A stretch of DNA of 64,000 nucleotides, taken from positions 620,001-684,000 of the forward strand of contig NZ_CP108488.1 of NCBI RefSeq assembly GCF_035987325.1, given 5' to 3'. Of the stretch, positions 63,108 to 64,000 are shown piece after piece. This DNA comes from Streptomyces sp. NBC_01244. GTDB taxonomy: Bacteria; Actinomycetota; Actinomycetes; Streptomycetales; Streptomycetaceae. The position numbers were made by a program, and so were the translations under genes. Position 1 is the stretch's first letter. Each line of letters opens with the position of its first letter. The notes under the pieces were generated by a model. That model ran no database searches, was not told where the DNA came from, and was given only the letters and a program-made list of their open reading frames with translations.

Positions 63108-64000
63108 CTAGGGAAGCGGACCGCCCCGGGCCGTGAGCCACAGGGAGTACCACTCCTCGTGGCCGAGGTCCGGGGCGCGCAGGGCGGCGTCGCGGCAGGC
63201 CCGGATGCGCTCGGGGCGGCCGGTGCCGATGACGGGGGCGATCCGGGCCGGGTGGCGTTGCAGCCACCACAGCAGGATCGTCTCCGGTGTCGTGTCCTTG
63301 GCCTTGGCCAGGGCGCGCAGGTGCTCGGCGGTCGCGTGCTCCCCGACGCTCGACTCCCGCCCGGTGAAGCGGCCCTGGGCCAGCGCCCCGTAGGCCTGGA
63401 GGCGGACTCCGTTGGCCGTGCAGTACTCGACGGTGCCGGCCGGGAAGCCGACGGCGGCCGCGGCCGGGGTGTTCACGAGGACCCCGTCCTCCAGCCAGTC
63501 CCGCCGCTGCAGGCTCATCTCCAGCTGGTTGGCGACGAGCGGGACATCGAGGTGGCGTTGCAGGGCGGCGCACTGCGCGGCGCTCATGTTGGAGACGCCG
63601 AACTCCCTGACGAGGCCCTGGCGGTGCAGCGAGGTGAGCGCCTCGGCGGTCTCCGCCGGGTCCGCCAGGGGGTCGGGCCGGTGCAGGAGCAGGACGTCGA
63701 TGACATCGGTGCGCAGCCGTGTGAGGCTCTCCTCCACGCGGCGCAGGATGCTCGCGCCCCGCAGATCGTAGATCCCGGGGCGGTCGCCATCGGCGAGCCG
63801 GATGCCGCACTTGGTCTGCAGCGTGATGCGTTCGCGCAGGCCGGGGGTGCGGGCGAGCACCTCGCCGAAGACGGCTTCCGCCTTTCCGTGCCGGTAGATG
63901 TCGGCGTGGTCGAACATCGTGATGCCGCTGTCGAGGGCGGCCTCGATCGCCGCCTCGGCCGCGTCGATGTCCTCGGCCTGGTACGGGCCGGGCTCCCAGC
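63108..64000 (-). CDS. Aldo/keto reductase (5' end outside the window)
   Basis: The last 297 codons of an aldo/keto reductase like YdhF. The frame is open past ATG 63917 to the window edge (ALDSGITMFDHADIYRHGKA), where Asp and Tyr of the catalytic tetrad appear, then Lys in TLQTKCG and His in LLLHRPDP. The NADPH-site segment is PVIGTGRPERI near the C terminus. It reduces aldehydes or ketones; the substrate is unknown. Convergent with the lipase gene. Confidence 0.92.
   Translation of the reverse strand, partial: WEPGPYQAEDIDAAEAAIEAALDSGITMFDHADIYRHGKAEAVFGEVLARTPGLRERITLQTKCGIRLADGDRPGIYDLRGASILRRVEESLTRLRTDVIDVLLLHRPDPLADPAETAEALTSLHRQGLVREFGVSNMSAAQCAALQRHLDVPLVANQLEMSLQRRDWLEDGVLVNTPAAAAVGFPAGTVEYCTANGVRLQAYGALAQGRFTGRESSVGEHATAEHLRALAKAKDTTPETILLWWLQRHPARIAPVIGTGRPERIRACRDAALRAPDLGHEEWYSLWLTARGGPLP

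Overview
The window is high-GC DNA (mostly G or C at third codon positions, many GTG/TTG starts, several apparently leaderless genes) with a Streptomyces-type gene repertoire: MalR/CebR-type sugar control, secreted CBM2 cellulases, a long secreted subtilase, XRE-TPR, PucR, WHG-domain TetR and GlxA/AraC-type regulators, and an L,D-transpeptidase. I read it as a chromosomal segment of a Streptomyces or close relative, partly accessory. No tRNA, rRNA, CRISPR array or phage was seen.

Layout: 1-5.8 kb holds the end of a possible gene, a secreted GH15-like enzyme, a polytopic membrane protein, an FUSC-type membrane protein, an Asp/Glu racemase and a small unknown protein. At 5.94-7.0 kb an IS481-family element sits in the last codons of a response-regulator gene, followed by its sensor kinase and a divergent ABC-2 type permease with an extracytoplasmic beta-sandwich domain. 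10.7-19.7 kb carries an M64 protease, an XRE-TPR regulator, a GNAT enzyme, a frameshifted LuxR regulator, an M6 protease with a doubtful 5' end, a HTH repressor, and a divergent LysR / SDR-tautomerase unit. 19.7-29.9 kb is a coherent cellulose-use locus: GH5 and GH6 cellulases, cebR, cebEFG and bglC, with 14-bp CebR operators at four places. The ATPase (MsiK in characterised streptomycetes) is not in the window.

29.9-33.9 kb has an NCS1 permease, a TetR regulator, a membrane protein and a small monooxygenase. 34.3-40.25 kb is a compact set of fatty-acid/polyketide-like genes (KAS III, ACP, KAS II, a second KAS III broken by a nonsense codon and a frameshift, a CMD-like protein, a cytochrome P450 with two in-frame repeat expansions); its product is not recognisable. 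40.4-47.8 kb holds a secreted subtilase, an MFS exporter and a galactose-oxidase-like copper enzyme with two recently duplicated F5/8C domains. 47.9-53.7 kb has an MBL-fold protein with a changed metal ligand, a divergent GlxA-type regulator, an isochorismatase-like protein without the family cysteine, ThpR, another MFS protein and small enzymes. Around 53.7-54.0 kb two regulator genes survive only as fragments. argG follows with an ArgR-like palindrome over its promoter. 55.7-64 kb holds an SGNH hydrolase, a TetR repressor divergent from an EF-G-binding (FBP) protein with a clear 25-bp operator between them, an L,D-transpeptidase, a GT2 enzyme, a PucR regulator, a secreted lipase and a partial aldo/keto reductase.

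Two general points. Short tandem repeats are unusually frequent, both inside genes and between them. Several genes differ from intact by a single base (14.77, 37.70, 38.06, 53.93 kb and perhaps ~15.02 kb), which may be real decay or sequencing error; the sequence alone cannot decide.
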